A stretch of 51,085 bases of DNA from Algoriphagus boritolerans DSM 17298 = JCM 18970 (lineage in GTDB: Bacteria > Bacteroidota > Bacteroidia > Cytophagales > Cyclobacteriaceae), in the NCBI RefSeq assembly GCF_900108085.1, contig NZ_FNVR01000032.1, positions 1 through 51,085 of the forward strand, given 5' to 3'. The translations under genes and the position numbers were made by a program. Below are positions 18,121-27,071 of this stretch, one piece after another (position 1 is the first letter of the stretch; the number at the start of each line of letters is the position of its first letter). The notes below the pieces were generated by a model that ran no database searches, was not told the DNA's origin, and saw only the letters and a program-made list of their open reading frames with translations.

Positions 18121-18148
18121 AAAGAGAGCGATGAGGCTCCCTTTTTTG
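18121..18148. terminator. Probable terminator between mutS2 and the convergent lipoprotein gene
   Basis: An imperfect hairpin (AAAGAGAGC ... GCTCCCTTT, one mismatch) followed by Ts on the plus strand, with an A run before it that would serve the minus strand. Its place just after the mutS2 stop, between convergent genes, supports a shared terminator. Confidence 0.55.
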
Positions 18149-18164
18149 TGTTGATGGGTAGATT

Positions 18165-18650
18165 TTATTTTTTGATTAGGTCAAATACATAATCGCCAGC
18201 GATGGCAAATTGACCGTTTATTCTTGCCCCGGGAGCGGGAATGGAGAAAACCAGTTTCAATGAATTTCCAGTCTGAGTGAAAGACATTTCTCTTGCTGCG
18301 GCAGGTTTGGTTCCTGTCAGCGTGATTTTATCAAAATTAGTCCCTGCAAATGCCCAGTTTCCATTGGGATCAAATAGGTCATTGCTGTTTCTGGAAGTAT
18401 AGGTTTTAGCCGAACCTGAATTCAAAATGAGTTCAAAAGTGGAATAAAGGTCAGTTACATCACTTCCTCCGCGGGTTACCTTCCCTCCTCCGGCAATGCC
18501 CCAAGCCTGCGTGCCTGTTCCTGTCAATACCTCTGTTGCGATTTGCTCTGGAGTTTTGGGAGGAGTTGGCGTAGGATCATCCCCTCCACAAGCCTGCATT
18601 CCTGCCACCACCAAACCTGCCAGGATTATTTTCCACCAATTCATCTTCAT
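18165..18650 (-). CDS. Small lipoprotein, hypothetical
   Basis: 161 residues with a lipoprotein signal (LVVAGMQAC, Cys ~21), followed by a Gly-Asp-Asp-Pro-Thr-Pro spacer typical of Bacteroidota surface lipoproteins. The rest is a small beta-rich domain with repeated Gly/Thr/Asn segments, reminiscent of lipocalin-like DUF5004-type proteins; I cannot assign a function. A promoter with TTTG and TAATTTTA lies upstream. It is transcribed in the same direction as the lpx genes' ABC ATPase, which ends before it. Confidence 0.72.
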   Translation of the reverse strand: MKMNWWKIILAGLVVAGMQACGGDDPTPTPPKTPEQIATEVLTGTGTQAWGIAGGGKVTRGGSDVTDLYSTFELILNSGSAKTYTSRNSNDLFDPNGNWAFAGTNFDKITLTGTKPAAAREMSFTQTGNSLKLVFSIPAPGARINGQFAIAGDYVFDLIKK

Positions 18651-18673
18651 ATACGCGTAATTTTTAACTGTTG

Positions 18674-18703
18674 TAAAATTAAAGATATCGCTGAAAGTTC
18701 AAA
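18674..18703 (-). promoter_or_regulatory. Probable Bacteroidota-type promoter of the small lipoprotein gene
   Basis: On the minus strand TTTG (18700-18703) and TAATTTTA (18674-18681) are 18 bp apart, close to the -33 TTTG / -7 TAnnTTTG arrangement. It overlaps the gap after the ABC ATPase gene. Confidence 0.45.
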
Positions 18704-18713
18704 GCCTAAGTTT

Positions 18714-19331
18714 TTACTTAAAATCTTCCAAGGCTAATTTTTGTTTACAAAACTCGTATTCCCTAGGCTCATTTGAGCATACAATCAGAATTCGATGCTT
18801 CAGAAAATCATTGATTAAATCCGAATACCAAGCAATTCCTTTTTTGTCAAGATTGGAGGTAGGTTCGTCCAAAAGAATCACGGGCACATCCGAAAACAGC
18901 GCAATTCCCAATTTTAAGCGTTGCTTCATTCCTGAGGAAAATTGGGAAACAGGTTTGCTTGCATGCTGATCCAGGTAGAGGATTTCGATGAGTTCTTTGG
19001 GTTGAATTTGGTTGAGCGGATTTTTGAATTTAAAGTGAAAGTTTACCAGTTCGAGGAGACTAAACTCTTCGGGGAGCTCCAGGTATGGGGCGGAGATAGC
19101 CAGATGCTTATACCAATCAGTTTCAGGAATCAGTTTCTTATCAGATTCGAAAGTTATTTTACCTGATGAAAAAGGAATCGCTCCGGAGATGCATTTAAGT
19201 AAGGTTGATTTTCCTGAACCGTTACCGCCAGTGATTGCCAGCGAATCCCCATCTGAGAGTTCCACGTTGAGATTTCTAAAAATCCACTCGTATTGAAATC
19301 GCTTGGAGGCTTCTTGGAGCTGGATTTTCAC
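18714..19331 (-). CDS. ABC transporter ATP-binding protein
   Basis: 205 residues. Walker A GGNGSGKST, Q-loop region, the signature SSGMKQRLKLG and Walker B VILLDEPTSNLD are complete; the H-loop histidine position near the end has SNEPREYE instead of a clear His. Short length and sequence resemble CcmA-like or LPS-associated single ATPases. No permease gene is adjacent. It is the last gene of the lpx run, 4 bp after lpxA, so it may act in envelope export, but its partner is unknown. Confidence 0.85.
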   Translation of the reverse strand: MKIQLQEASKRFQYEWIFRNLNVELSDGDSLAITGGNGSGKSTLLKCISGAIPFSSGKITFESDKKLIPETDWYKHLAISAPYLELPEEFSLLELVNFHFKFKNPLNQIQPKELIEILYLDQHASKPVSQFSSGMKQRLKLGIALFSDVPVILLDEPTSNLDKKGIAWYSDLINDFLKHRILIVCSNEPREYEFCKQKLALEDFK

Positions 19332-19335
19332 AGAA

Positions 19336-20115
19336 TTAGTTGATATAGCCTTTCATTACGCCACGTTCAGAGGACCGGATGAAATTCAGGATTTCATCCC
19401 GCTCTTTGGTAGCAGGTAGGTTTACTTCGATTTCTTCTAACGCGCGGCTGTTGTTGAGGCTGTTCAGGAACAGGTAGCGGTAAACTTCCTGAATGTGTGC
19501 TATTGTTTCACTGGAGAAGCCTCTTCTTCTCAGTCCCAAAGAATTGACACCGGCGTAGGAAAGGGGTTCCCGTGCAGCTTTGGTAAATGGAGGCACGTCC
19601 TTTCTTACCAATGAACCTCCCGAGATCATGGCGTGCATTCCGACCTTGACAAACTGGTGTACAGCGCTGGATCCTCCGATGATGGCCCAATCATCAATGG
19701 ATACGTGTCCGGCTATCTGAACCGAATTGGCAATAATTACATTACTGCCGATTACACAATCGTGAGCCACGTGTACATAGGCCATCAAAAGGCAGTTGCT
19801 TCCAATGACGGTAGTTTGCTTGTCCACCGTGCCTCGGCTGATGGTGACGCATTCCCGGATCGTGGTATTATCACCGATCACAACAGTAGAATCTTCCCCT
19901 TGAAACTTCAAGTCTTGGGGGATGCCAGCGATTACCGCTCCTGGGAAGATTTTACAGTTTTCGCCTATTCTGGCACCCGGATAGATGGTAACATTGGATC
20001 CTACCCATGAATTTTCTCCAATGATTACATCCTCGTGAATCATGGTAAATGGGTCTACCTGTACGTTATTGCCAAGTTTTGCATTGGGATCGATGGATGA
20101 CAAGGGACTGATCAT
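19336..20115 (-). CDS. lpxA: LpxA, UDP-N-acetylglucosamine O-acyltransferase
   Basis: 259 residues from the ATG at 20115 (MISPLSSIDP), which overlaps the lpxC-fabZ stop as ATGA; an upstream in-frame ATG would lie well inside fabZ. The protein is a left-handed beta-helix of hexapeptide repeats with the catalytic-histidine segment AYVHVAHDCVIG and a C-terminal helical domain. It performs the first acylation of lipid A synthesis. It is the product partner of LpxC encoded immediately upstream. Confidence 0.95.
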   Translation of the reverse strand: MISPLSSIDPNAKLGNNVQVDPFTMIHEDVIIGENSWVGSNVTIYPGARIGENCKIFPGAVIAGIPQDLKFQGEDSTVVIGDNTTIRECVTISRGTVDKQTTVIGSNCLLMAYVHVAHDCVIGSNVIIANSVQIAGHVSIDDWAIIGGSSAVHQFVKVGMHAMISGGSLVRKDVPPFTKAAREPLSYAGVNSLGLRRRGFSSETIAHIQEVYRYLFLNSLNNSRALEEIEVNLPATKERDEILNFIRSSERGVMKGYIN

Positions 20116-21506
20116 GATTCTTTTCGGGTTATGCTGGCAGTCATTACAGCCTCGCACACGAGGGTGTTTCCTACATAGGCTTCACCTTTCATTTTAGCTA
20201 TGCCTCTGCGAATTGGTGCCAAAAGTTCACATTTAAAAACTAGGGTATCGCCGGGCAACACCATTTTTCGAAATTTGCAATTTTCAATTCCCAGAAAATA
20301 GGTCCAGTAATTTTCGGGGTCATCTACAGTACTCAAAACCAAAATTCCGCCTGTTTGTGCCATAGCTTCCACCTGAAGAACTCCGGGCATGACTGGGTTT
20401 CCTGGAAAATGTCCTATAAAATATGGCTCATTCATCGTTACATTCTTCACTCCGGCTACCACACTTTCATCCAAATAGATGATTTTGTCAATCAACTGAA
20501 AAGGATAACGGTGAGGAAGAATGTTGCTGATTTGATTGATATCCATCACCGGTGGCAGCTTCGGGTCGTAATGCGGGATGTGGGAAGCTCCGGCTTTTTC
20601 CATAGCTCTTTTGAGCTTTTTTGCAAAAGCCACATTCGCTGCATGCCCCGGGCGGGCGGCAAGAATCTGAGCTTTCAGCGGTCTTCCTACCAAAGCCAGA
20701 TCACCCACCACATCCAAAAGCTTGTGTCGGGCCGGTTCGTTGCGGTAGCGAAGATCCACATTGTTTAGAATGCCTTCCTTTTTGACTTCTACACTTTGTT
20801 TGTTAAACATTTTAGCCAAATTGGCTAGTTCCTCTTTTTCCACCACTCGGTCCACCACGACGATGGCATTATTCAAATCTCCCCCTTTAATCAGATTGGA
20901 GTTGTAAAGCATTTCAAGTTCGTGAAGAAAGCAGAACGTCCGGCAGGATGCAATTTCTGTCCGGAATTGGCTAATGTCAGTGATGGAAGCATGCTGGCTT
21001 CCCAAAACCGGAGAATTGTAATCTACCATCACAGTCACCCGATAATTGTCTGTGGGTAGGGCAACCATCTCTACTTCACGAGCTACGTCTTTGTATTGGA
21101 TGCTTTCCTGTACTTCAAAAAATCTACGCAGCGCATTTTGCTCCTCAAAGCCCGCATTTTCTAAAACTTCGATAAACTGAATCGATGACCCATCCATAAT
21201 CGGAGGCTCTGGACCATCGAGTTGGATCAGAACATTGTCGATCTCCAAGCCGACCAAAGCAGCCAGAACATGCTCCACTGTATAGACTCTGGCGCCACTT
21301 TGCTCCAGCGTTGTGCCTCTGGATACATCCACCACCAAGTCACAATCGGCATCAATGGTAGGACGACCTTCGAGATCTACACGTTGGAATTTGATCCCAT
21401 GGTTGGGTGGCGCAGGTACAAAAGTCATATTGGAAACGACTCCTGTATGCAGGCCTACACCGGTTAGGTTCACCTGTCTTTTTATAGTGTGCTGTTTTAC
21501 TTTCAT
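20112..21506 (-). CDS. lpxC/fabZ: LpxC-FabZ, fused UDP-3-O-acyl-GlcNAc deacetylase and 3-hydroxyacyl-ACP dehydratase
   Basis: 464 residues with two enzymes. Residues ~1-310 are LpxC: GVGLHTG, VEHVLAALVG with a zinc-binding His, and HKLLDVVGDLALVG carrying the second His and the Asp. Residues ~320-464 are FabZ: LPHRYPFQLIDKI with the catalytic His and GHFPGNPVMPGVLQVEAMAQ with the catalytic Glu. This fusion is standard in Bacteroidota/Chlorobi. It couples lipid A committed-step deacetylation to fatty acid elongation, two pathways that share 3-hydroxyacyl-ACP. Between lpxD (36 bp gap) and lpxA (4 bp overlap). Confidence 0.96.
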   Translation of the reverse strand: MKVKQHTIKRQVNLTGVGLHTGVVSNMTFVPAPPNHGIKFQRVDLEGRPTIDADCDLVVDVSRGTTLEQSGARVYTVEHVLAALVGLEIDNVLIQLDGPEPPIMDGSSIQFIEVLENAGFEEQNALRRFFEVQESIQYKDVAREVEMVALPTDNYRVTVMVDYNSPVLGSQHASITDISQFRTEIASCRTFCFLHELEMLYNSNLIKGGDLNNAIVVVDRVVEKEELANLAKMFNKQSVEVKKEGILNNVDLRYRNEPARHKLLDVVGDLALVGRPLKAQILAARPGHAANVAFAKKLKRAMEKAGASHIPHYDPKLPPVMDINQISNILPHRYPFQLIDKIIYLDESVVAGVKNVTMNEPYFIGHFPGNPVMPGVLQVEAMAQTGGILVLSTVDDPENYWTYFLGIENCKFRKMVLPGDTLVFKCELLAPIRRGIAKMKGEAYVGNTLVCEAVMTASITRKES

Positions 21507-21542
21507 GTTTTACTTTCCTTGCGGAATTTAAAGGCAGCAAAA

Positions 21543-22565
21543 TTAGCCCTTTTTTTCCAGTTCTTTGACTCGCTTCTCCAGCTTATCCAGATTTTTGAAC
21601 AGGGCGTATGACTTCAAAAAATCCTTCATATCCATTGACATGTATCCAAAATGCGTTTCTCCGGATTTTTTGATCGATTTACTGATGCCTGTATTTGCCC
21701 CGATAGTGGTATGGTCGGCGATTTTGATATGGCCTACAATGCCTGCTTTTCCTGCAATTACACAGTTTTTACCGATTTCGGTAGAACCAGATATGCCAGT
21801 CTGAGCGGCAATAACCGTATTTTCTCCGACGATTACATTATGTGCGATCTGTACTTGATTATCAATTTTGACTCCTTTTCGGATGATCGTTGAGCCCAGG
21901 GTGGCACAATCAATGGTGGTATTGGAGCCAATTGACACATTGTCCTCGAGGATCACATTGCCGATTTGGGGAATGGCTTTATAAGTACCATCTGCTTGGG
22001 GAGCAAATCCAAATCCATCCGCACCGATGACTGCACCAGGGAATACCTCGCAGTTATCGCCTATTTGTGTGTCAGCGCAAATTTTTACTCCGGGATGTAT
22101 GATGCAATTATCCCCAAGTTTTACATTGTCTCCAATGAAAGCCTGAGGATGGATTTTCACGTTTTTGCCCAACTGACAATTTTTTCCAATGTATGAAAAA
22201 GCTCCACGGTAATGATTTTCACCAATGGTGCTCGTCTGATGCATATAGCTAGGTTCCTCTACGCCGACTAGCATCGCTTTGCTGAGTTGTGCATAGGCTT
22301 CCAGAAGCTTGGTGAAGCCTAAGTAGGCGTCCTTTACTCGGAGCAAAGTAGTTTTAAATGGCTTTACCGGTTGAAAATCTTCAGAAACAATCACAGCAGT
22401 TGATTCAGTTTCGTACAGAAAAGGCTCGTATTTTTCGTTTGCCAAAAAACTGATTCCTCCCGATTTACCCTCTTGGATTTTATCAAGACGGGTTACTTTC
22501 TGGCTATCATCCCCTTCTACTTTTCCTTCTAAAAGTGCTGCAAGTTGGCCTAATGTAAATTCCAT
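21543..22565 (-). CDS. lpxD: LpxD, UDP-3-O-(3-hydroxyacyl)glucosamine N-acyltransferase
   Basis: 340 residues. N-terminal substrate-binding domain (FTLGQLAALLEGKVEGD), then a long hexapeptide beta-helix with GADGFGFAPQADG and the catalytic-His region VQIAHNVIVGENT, and a C-terminal helix. It adds the N-linked acyl chain in lipid A synthesis. It follows the HD phosphohydrolase gene by 15 bp in the same operon. Length is normal. Confidence 0.96.
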   Translation of the reverse strand: MEFTLGQLAALLEGKVEGDDSQKVTRLDKIQEGKSGGISFLANEKYEPFLYETESTAVIVSEDFQPVKPFKTTLLRVKDAYLGFTKLLEAYAQLSKAMLVGVEEPSYMHQTSTIGENHYRGAFSYIGKNCQLGKNVKIHPQAFIGDNVKLGDNCIIHPGVKICADTQIGDNCEVFPGAVIGADGFGFAPQADGTYKAIPQIGNVILEDNVSIGSNTTIDCATLGSTIIRKGVKIDNQVQIAHNVIVGENTVIAAQTGISGSTEIGKNCVIAGKAGIVGHIKIADHTTIGANTGISKSIKKSGETHFGYMSMDMKDFLKSYALFKNLDKLEKRVKELEKKG

Positions 22566-22580
22566 ATTCAGCTTTCGGGT

Positions 22581-23813
22581 TTAGGGAGTTAAAATTAGGT
22601 TTTTAGCCTGACATACATAATGTTTCTCCACAATCTTGCTCATTACTTTAATATTTGGTAGGTCAGCGGCTGTGGCCACGTCCATTACCTTACCTTTTTT
22701 GGTTAGAATATTTATCCGATCTGTCGCCAAATATCCATAATTACTCACCTTTCCGGTGCAAAAGAAATAATCGATATCGGCTTCCGGTATTTGTAATTTT
22801 TTGAGCGTTTTGGCTTTCATTTCTTGTAGTTCGGCTGGTGAAAAAGCTTCGTTGACCAGATTTATTTTGAACAGGTTTCGGGTCAAAAACATCTGAGAAA
22901 TATTGCGAAGTACATAGTCTTCGTGCCGCTTCCAAAGTTTTATCGCTCCCCAAATATCGAAATCATCCAAACTCAGAAAACTTTCCAGAATTCTTTGATT
23001 TTTTCTGAAATCTTCGAGTTCGAAATCATTTTTGAGGAAAAACTCAAACTCTTCGGTCACAGTAAACTTATGGCCGGTCTGAGCCAGAGACTTAGCCCGC
23101 TGAATTAGATTGATGAGCATTTTTTCAGCACTCACGGTAGTTTTATGAAGATAAACCTGCCAATACATCAGTCGCCGGGCACTCAGGAAATTCTCGATCG
23201 AATAAATTCCCTTTTCTTCAATGACCAATTGACCGTCTTTTACAGCCATCATTTTGATAATGCGGTCCGCTCCGATTGTGCCTTCCGAAACTCCAGTAAA
23301 AAAACAATCTCGCTGAAGGTAGTCTAAGCGATCAATGTCTAACTGACTGGATACCAATTGGTTTAGAAATTTCCGCTCATATTGATTCTTAAAAATTCGT
23401 AAAGCGAGGTCCAATTGGCCACCTAATTGTTCATTTAGGAGTTCAATGGTCAGGAGTGAAAGCGCTTCGTGGGGAATTCCCTTGAGCAGACTGTACTCCA
23501 AAGCATGGGAAAAAGGCCCGTGGCCAATATCATGAAGTAAAATAGCAATCAGAGCTGCCTCATATTCCTGATCGGATATTTCTGTTCCTTTAATTCGTAG
23601 ATTGTCCAAGGTTATGCTCATCAGGTGCATGGCTCCTATCGCATGATGAAATCGCGTATGAAGCGCTCCCGGATAGACAAAATCCGTCAAACCCAATTGC
23701 TTGATCCGGCGTAACCTTTGGAAGTAGGGATGGTCAATGATCGTGAATATTAATTCACTCGGAATAGTAATGAACCCATAAACAGGATCATTCAGAATTT
23801 TCTGGCTTTTCAA
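22581..23813 (-). CDS. HD-domain phosphohydrolase (dGTPase-like)
   Basis: 410 residues. Starts with DPVYGFITIPSELIFTIIDHPYFQRLRRIKQLG, then the metal-binding HD motif: H in TRFHHAIGAMHL and HDIGHGPFSHALE, with a late Asp in SSQLDIDRLDYLQRD. This is the SamHD1/YdhJ-like branch of HD hydrolases, annotated as dNTP or related phosphohydrolases; the substrate is unknown. It is the first gene of the lpx run, and the intergenic region with porX is only 59 bp and divergent. Confidence 0.88.
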   Translation of the reverse strand: MKSQKILNDPVYGFITIPSELIFTIIDHPYFQRLRRIKQLGLTDFVYPGALHTRFHHAIGAMHLMSITLDNLRIKGTEISDQEYEAALIAILLHDIGHGPFSHALEYSLLKGIPHEALSLLTIELLNEQLGGQLDLALRIFKNQYERKFLNQLVSSQLDIDRLDYLQRDCFFTGVSEGTIGADRIIKMMAVKDGQLVIEEKGIYSIENFLSARRLMYWQVYLHKTTVSAEKMLINLIQRAKSLAQTGHKFTVTEEFEFFLKNDFELEDFRKNQRILESFLSLDDFDIWGAIKLWKRHEDYVLRNISQMFLTRNLFKINLVNEAFSPAELQEMKAKTLKKLQIPEADIDYFFCTGKVSNYGYLATDRINILTKKGKVMDVATAADLPNIKVMSKIVEKHYVCQAKNLILTP

Positions 23814-23823
23814 TCAGCGCTGA

Positions 23824-23854
23824 TTTGATTGACTCAAAAGTAATTATAATTTTA
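23824..23854 (+). promoter_or_regulatory. Bacteroidota-type promoter of porX
   Basis: TTTG (23824-23827), a 19-bp spacer and TAATTTTA (23847-23854) fit the -33/-7 pattern TTTG-N19-TAnnTTTG. It argues for the porX start at 23873 rather than any earlier codon. Confidence 0.6.
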
Positions 23855-23872
23855 AAAGAAAGGGAAACCCAA

Positions 23873-25432
23873 ATGTCTCAAAAATCTTCAATTCTCTGGG
23901 CCGATGACGAAATCGACCTACTTAAGCCACACATTCTTTTCTTGGAACAGAAAGGCTATGAGATCATTACCGTCAATTCTGGAGTAGATGCAATCGAGCA
24001 AGTAGAAGATCGGAATTTTGATGTGATTTTTCTGGATGAGATGATGCCCGGGATGACAGGCTTGGAGACCCTTCAGCAGATCAAGCAGATCAAGCCTCAA
24101 ATTCCCGTAGTCATGATCACCAAAAGCGAGGAGGAGCACATCATGGATGATGCGATAGGAGGCAAAATAGCGGACTACCTGATCAAACCGCTGAATCCCA
24201 GTCAGATTTGGCTCTCTGTAAAGAAGATTGTCCAAAATAAGCAACTCATTGACTCAAAGACCACCCAAAGCTATCAGCAGGAATTCATGCAGATCAGCAT
24301 GGCATTGGGAGATGCAGAGGATCATCAAGATTGGGCAGAGCTTTATCGGAAATTGACTTTCTGGGAATTGCAGATAGATTCGACCGAAAATAAAAACATG
24401 CTTGAGGTCTTGGAAAACCAAAAATCTGAAGCAAATGCTTCTTTTGCGCGCTTCATTAAGGAAAATTACCTGGATTGGATGTCAGAGAAGAATCCAGACA
24501 AGCCGCTGTTGTCCCACCATGTTTTGAAGGAAAAAGTATTTCCGGTATTGAAAGATAAGAAGCCATTGTTTTTAATTGTCATTGACAACCTTCGCCTCGA
24601 TCAATGGGAGGATCTCGAGCAGCTATTGACCCCCTACTTCAATGTGAAGGAAAAGGATACCTACTATAGTATCTTGCCGACTACTACTGCTTTTGCCAGA
24701 AATTCGCTTTTTAGTGGTATGATGCCCATGGATATGGCGCGTTTCTATCCCGCACTGTGGGAAGACGAAGATTCAGATGAAGGAAAGAATAAGTTTGAAG
24801 AGGATTGGATCAGAGTCAACCTGGACAAAAACCGTCTTCCGATTAAGTTCACCTACAATAAAATTATTCAGACGCAGCAGGGCAAAGCTGTTTTGGATCT
24901 GTTTCATACTTTTTTGCAGAATGATCTGAATGTACTGGTTTATAATTTCGTGGATATGGTTTCCCATGCGCGGACGGACATGAAAATGATCCGTGAATTG
25001 GCTCCGGATGAATCAGCCTACCGATCCCTGACTCGCAGTTGGTTTGAGCATTCTTCTCTTTTTGATCTTTTCAAGAAGATTCATAATGCAGGAGCAGAGG
25101 TAATGGTCACCACGGATCACGGCACTAAGAGAGTAAACAAACCCTATCGAATCATCGGTGATAAAAATGTGTCTACGAATCTCCGCTATAAGCAGGGGAA
25201 AAATTTGAATTTCGAGACAGGGAAGGTTTTTGAGATCAAAAAGCCGGAAGACGCTAAGCTTCCCCGATTAAATGTGTCTTCCTCGTATGTCTTTGCTGTG
25301 GAGGATTATTTTTTCGCTTATCCCAACAACTATAATTACTATGTTAATTTTTATAAGGACACATTTCAGCATGGAGGTATATCTTTGGAAGAAATGATTG
25401 TGCCGATTGTGCACCTGACCGCCAAACGTTAA
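23873..25432 (+). CDS. porX: PorX, response regulator with PglZ (alkaline-phosphatase-fold) output domain
   Basis: 519 residues from the ATG at 23873, which follows a good promoter. Receiver domain ~1-125 with DD at 11-12, phospho-acceptor D55 (IFLDEMMPG) and the conserved Lys in LIKPLNP. A helical linker leads to the PglZ domain (~220-519) with metal-binding residues D238 (VIDNLRLDQW), a Thr in TTTAFARN, D361/H365 (NFVDMVSHAR) and D415/H416 (TTDHGT). PorX controls type IX secretion genes together with PorY and SigP, and its PglZ domain is reported to hydrolyse phosphodiester signals. Every metal ligand I expect is present. It is followed after 6 bp by tsaE. Confidence 0.95.
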   Translation: MSQKSSILWADDEIDLLKPHILFLEQKGYEIITVNSGVDAIEQVEDRNFDVIFLDEMMPGMTGLETLQQIKQIKPQIPVVMITKSEEEHIMDDAIGGKIADYLIKPLNPSQIWLSVKKIVQNKQLIDSKTTQSYQQEFMQISMALGDAEDHQDWAELYRKLTFWELQIDSTENKNMLEVLENQKSEANASFARFIKENYLDWMSEKNPDKPLLSHHVLKEKVFPVLKDKKPLFLIVIDNLRLDQWEDLEQLLTPYFNVKEKDTYYSILPTTTAFARNSLFSGMMPMDMARFYPALWEDEDSDEGKNKFEEDWIRVNLDKNRLPIKFTYNKIIQTQQGKAVLDLFHTFLQNDLNVLVYNFVDMVSHARTDMKMIRELAPDESAYRSLTRSWFEHSSLFDLFKKIHNAGAEVMVTTDHGTKRVNKPYRIIGDKNVSTNLRYKQGKNLNFETGKVFEIKKPEDAKLPRLNVSSSYVFAVEDYFFAYPNNYNYYVNFYKDTFQHGGISLEEMIVPIVHLTAKR

Positions 25433-25438
25433 AAATTC

Positions 25439-25870
25439 TTGAATACCATTCACTACCGACTCGATCAGATCCAAGATGCTGCCCGTCAGATTATTGCCCG
25501 TGCAGGTGACAAAAAGATTTGGGTGTTTCAGGGGCAGATGGGTGCCGGAAAAACTACCCTGATCAAAGCCCTTTCCAAAGAATTGGAAGTGCAGGATCAG
25601 GTGAGTAGCCCTACTTTTGGCATTGTAAATGAATATGAAACCATTTCCGGACAGCGGATTTGTCATTTTGATTTTTACAGAATCGATGATCCCAGGGAGG
25701 CATTGGATATCGGAATAGAAGAGTATTTTTATAGCGGAGATTATTGTTGGATTGAGTGGGCAGAGAAAATTGCTCAGTTTCTTCCGGATGAATTTCTCTT
25801 AATTAAGATAGTCATTGACGCTGACGAGGACAGAACCATCACCCTTCAACATACCCAAAATGTCAACTGA
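25439..25870 (+). CDS. tsaE: TsaE, tRNA threonylcarbamoyladenosine biosynthesis ATPase
   Basis: 143 residues. Walker A GQMGAGKTTLIKAL, SSPTFGIVNEYE, HFDFYRI and CWIEWAEK are the TsaE signatures. It drives the t6A37 synthesis complex with TsaB/TsaD. The start is a TTG at 25439, as no ATG or GTG precedes the conserved part; this is 6 bp after porX. The last 11 bp overlap the alanine dehydrogenase gene. Confidence 0.92.
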   Translation: MNTIHYRLDQIQDAARQIIARAGDKKIWVFQGQMGAGKTTLIKALSKELEVQDQVSSPTFGIVNEYETISGQRICHFDFYRIDDPREALDIGIEEYFYSGDYCWIEWAEKIAQFLPDEFLLIKIVIDADEDRTITLQHTQNVN

Positions 25871-27071
25871 ATTAAGCGAACTTACTTCTGTAGGTCTTAT
25901 TACAAAAGAATCGCCCTTGCAGGTAAAAAAGGGGGCAAAACCACTTCATGTCGGAATCCCCAAGGAGACTTCAACTCAGGAAAAAAGAGTGGTACTTACA
26001 CCTGAAGCTGTCGGCTTATTGAGCAATAACGACATTCAGGTGATAGTAGAAACAGGGGCAGGTCTCAGTGCAAAGTTCAAGGATCAGGATTATTCGGATG
26101 CGGGTGCAAAAATCGCCTATTCACGGACGGAAGTGCTTACTGCTGACGTGGTATTGAAGATAGATCCGCTGAGTATCGAAGAAATTGCTGAAATGTCTCC
26201 GGGAAGTTGCCTGATTTCGGCCCTTCAGCTCGAAAAGCAGGATGCGGAATTCATCAAAGCGCTGAATGAAAAGAAAATCACAGCGGTAGCTTTTGAATAC
26301 CTTGAAGATAAGGTCGGAGGTATGCCGGTGGTGAGGGCTATGTCTGAGATCGCAGGGAGTACGGTGATGCTGATCGCTGCAGAATACCTGTCGAGTGTGA
26401 ATGAAGGAAAAGGGTTGATTCTCGGAGGTGTAACCGGTGTGCCCCCTACTCAAGTGGTAATCATTGGAGCAGGGACTGTGGCAGAGTATGCAGCTCGAAC
26501 AGCCATCGGATTAGGAGCCAATATTAAAGTTTTTGACAATCATATCTACAAACTTCGAAGGATTAAGCAACTGCTGGGGCAACAGATCCATACATCCACA
26601 ATTGATAACTTTAGTTTGGGCCAAGCCTTGGCAGAAGCTGATGTAGTGATTGGCGCTTTAAGGGCTGAAAAAGGCAGAAATAAAATTGTGGTCACAGAGG
26701 AAATGGTTGCCAACATGATTCACGGTAGTATTATCATTGATGTAAGTATAGACCAAGGGGGGTGCATTGAGACTGCGAGGATGACCACACACGACGAACC
26801 GGTCTACCTGGTGCATGATATTATCCATTATTGTGTCCCTAATATTGCCTCTCGGGTAGCGCGGACTGCCTCTTATTCGCTGAGCAATATTTTTACTCCA
26901 CTTATTTTGCAAATGGCTGATTTGGGAGGAGCTGAGGAAATGATTTTTAACTACAAGTGGTTTCTCCGAGGGGTATATACCTACAGAGGTAGTCTAACCA
27001 ATGCGTTTTTAGCCCGTAAGTTTGGGTTGAATCATAAAGAGTTGCAACTGCTGTTAGCAGCCCGATATTGA
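25860..27071 (+). CDS. ald: Alanine dehydrogenase
   Basis: 403 residues from the ATG at 25860 (MSTELSELT). An earlier in-frame ATG would lie deep inside tsaE. N-terminal HVGIPKETSTQEKRVVLTPEA, a Rossmann part (VVIIGAGTVAEYAARTAIGLGANIKVFD split across the NAD loop) and DVSIDQGGCIE are typical of the Ald/PntA fold in Bacteroidota. Catalyses reversible oxidative deamination of L-alanine to pyruvate with NAD+. Convergent with the response regulator at 27072, whose stop is adjacent. Confidence 0.9.
   Translation: MSTELSELTSVGLITKESPLQVKKGAKPLHVGIPKETSTQEKRVVLTPEAVGLLSNNDIQVIVETGAGLSAKFKDQDYSDAGAKIAYSRTEVLTADVVLKIDPLSIEEIAEMSPGSCLISALQLEKQDAEFIKALNEKKITAVAFEYLEDKVGGMPVVRAMSEIAGSTVMLIAAEYLSSVNEGKGLILGGVTGVPPTQVVIIGAGTVAEYAARTAIGLGANIKVFDNHIYKLRRIKQLLGQQIHTSTIDNFSLGQALAEADVVIGALRAEKGRNKIVVTEEMVANMIHGSIIIDVSIDQGGCIETARMTTHDEPVYLVHDIIHYCVPNIASRVARTASYSLSNIFTPLILQMADLGGAEEMIFNYKWFLRGVYTYRGSLTNAFLARKFGLNHKELQLLLAARY

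Noticed and set aside
20116..20157. Upstream ATG for LpxA
   Set aside because: It lies inside the fabZ frame, while the ATG at 20115 overlaps the upstream stop as ATGA and begins the conserved LpxA sequence.
23825..23872. Longer N-terminus for PorX
   Set aside because: The likely promoter (23824-23854) lies on top of it, and the conserved receiver begins at the ATG at 23873.
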